DNA from: Thermodesulfovibrionales bacterium
Lineage (GTDB): Bacteria; Nitrospirota; Thermodesulfovibrionia; Thermodesulfovibrionales; SM23-35
Length of the DNA: 5,687 bases
NCBI GenBank assembly: GCA_020053565.1
Contig: JAGVMY010000082.1
Location: 1 to 5,687 of the forward strand
Direction of reading: 5' to 3'
Below are positions 5,044 through 5,687 of the stretch, piece by piece; position 1 is the stretch's first letter, and each line of letters begins with the position of its first letter. Under the pieces are notes generated by a model. It saw only the letters and a list, made by a program, of their open reading frames with translations, searched no databases and had not been told where the DNA came from. The position numbers were made by a program, and so were the translations under genes.

Positions 5044-5687
5044 ATGGCATATAAAGACCTCAGGGAGTTCATAAAAGTACTCGAAGAGAAAGGACTTCTT
5101 AAACGTATAAGGGCTGAAGTTGACCCGGTTCTTGAGATCGCTGAGATAAACGATAGAGTGGTAAAGGAAGGCGGTCCTGCCATTCTATTTGAGAATCCAA
5201 AAGATTCAAAAATTCCATGTGTTGTGAATCTTTTTGGCTCATATGAGCGTATGAAGCTTGCACTTGAGGTAAAAAGCTTTGATGAAATTGGCGCACGCAT
5301 GTTTGAGTTCCTTGAACCTGAAATCCCAACGAACTTAATTGAAAAACTGAAGGCTCTCCCAAAATTAAAAAGGCTTGCTGACTTCCTTCCAAAATATGTA
5401 AGCTCAGGCCCCTGTAAAGAGGTGATAATCAAAGACAATCCATCACTTGATATTTTCCCAATTCTCAAAACATGGCCTGATGATGGCGGGAAGTTCATCA
5501 CTCTTCCGATGATCTTCACAAAAGACCCTGAGACAGGTGTTCGCAATTGCGGGATGTATAGAATGCAGGTATATGACGGGAGAACCACGGGTATGCACTG
5601 GCATATGCATAAAGACGGGGCAAAACATTATAGAAACGCAGAAAGGCTGGGCAAAAGACTTGAAGTTGCTGTTGTGATTGGTTCAGA
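5044..5687 (+). CDS. ubiD: UbiD-family prFMN-dependent decarboxylase, 5' part only (cut by window end)
   Basis: An open frame from ATG 5044 runs off the window after 214 complete codons, just under half of the roughly 490-600 aa typical of the family. It starts with the family-typical MAYKDLREFIKVLEEKG (1-17) and LLKRIRAEVDPVLEIAEI (18-35). GGPAILFENP (43-52) and NLFGSYERMKLAL (62-74) follow. The prenylated-FMN/metal-binding stretch is NCGMYRMQVYDGR (168-180), then TGMHWHMHKDGAKH (182-195). N168 corresponds to the metal-binding Asn of E. coli UbiD, and R173 lies in the cofactor site. The catalytic Glu/Asp cluster would lie outside the window. UbiD enzymes decarboxylate 4-hydroxy-3-polyprenylbenzoate in ubiquinone synthesis; relatives act in the futalosine menaquinone pathway or on aromatic acids. 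In an anaerobe a menaquinone role is plausible, but the substrate is not determined, so the symbol is family-level. The cofactor needs a UbiX partner, which is not in view. Confidence 0.92.
   Translation, partial: MAYKDLREFIKVLEEKGLLKRIRAEVDPVLEIAEINDRVVKEGGPAILFENPKDSKIPCVVNLFGSYERMKLALEVKSFDEIGARMFEFLEPEIPTNLIEKLKALPKLKRLADFLPKYVSSGPCKEVIIKDNPSLDIFPILKTWPDDGGKFITLPMIFTKDPETGVRNCGMYRMQVYDGRTTGMHWHMHKDGAKHYRNAERLGKRLEVAVVIGS

Noticed and set aside
4983..5628. Minus-strand open frames, including one of 201 codons, at the right end
   Set aside because: The plus strand encodes an unmistakable UbiD N-terminal half with a strong ribosome site; the antisense frames are low-complexity and Ser/Phe-rich with no family resemblance.

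Overview
The window is about 5.7 kb of moderately AT-rich bacterial chromosome carrying housekeeping and stress-related genes. No phage, transposon, CRISPR or defence genes are visible. The gene set is a bacterial EndoQ-type repair nuclease, a KimA potassium importer behind a c-di-AMP riboswitch, an IHF/HU subunit followed by a short MerR-type regulator and tRNA-Pro, and a UbiD-family decarboxylase. This would fit an anaerobic Nitrospirota or Desulfobacterota-like lineage. That placement is an inference from gene content and from sequence feel; nothing here fixes the taxonomy.

Layout from left to right. Positions 1-64 hold a 19-bp tandem repeat that touches the window edge. Positions 70-1968 (minus strand) are a two-gene unit, a DedA-family membrane protein followed immediately by an EndoQ/PHP-domain DNA repair endonuclease. 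Positions 1969-2232 are a divergent control region. It has a minus-strand promoter for the dedA unit and plus-strand promoter candidates. These are followed by a full ydaO/yuaA-class (c-di-AMP) riboswitch aptamer, an intrinsic terminator, and a hairpin that can cover the Shine-Dalgarno sequence of the next gene. Positions 2233-4041 (plus) encode a KimA-type K+ importer. Positions 4042-4116 are a convergent intergenic gap containing a degenerate 7-bp repeat. Positions 4117-4870 (minus) are ihfA, a MerR-like regulator and tRNA-Pro(GGG), apparently one transcription unit driven by a consensus sigma-70 promoter at 4895-4923. Positions 5044-5687 (plus) are the first 214 codons of a UbiD-family decarboxylase that runs off the window.

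How it fits together. The best-supported regulatory circuit is the riboswitch and kimA. High K+ raises c-di-AMP in organisms where this has been studied, and the aptamer would then shut off synthesis of the importer. The other units are independent: membrane maintenance plus repair of deaminated DNA, nucleoid architecture, and quinone or aromatic decarboxylation. I do not see a clearly new system. The items most worth checking are the possible two-layer control (terminator plus SD-masking hairpin) in the kimA leader, the dedA-endoQ pairing, the tRNA placed 4 nt behind a regulator gene, and the two short repeats.
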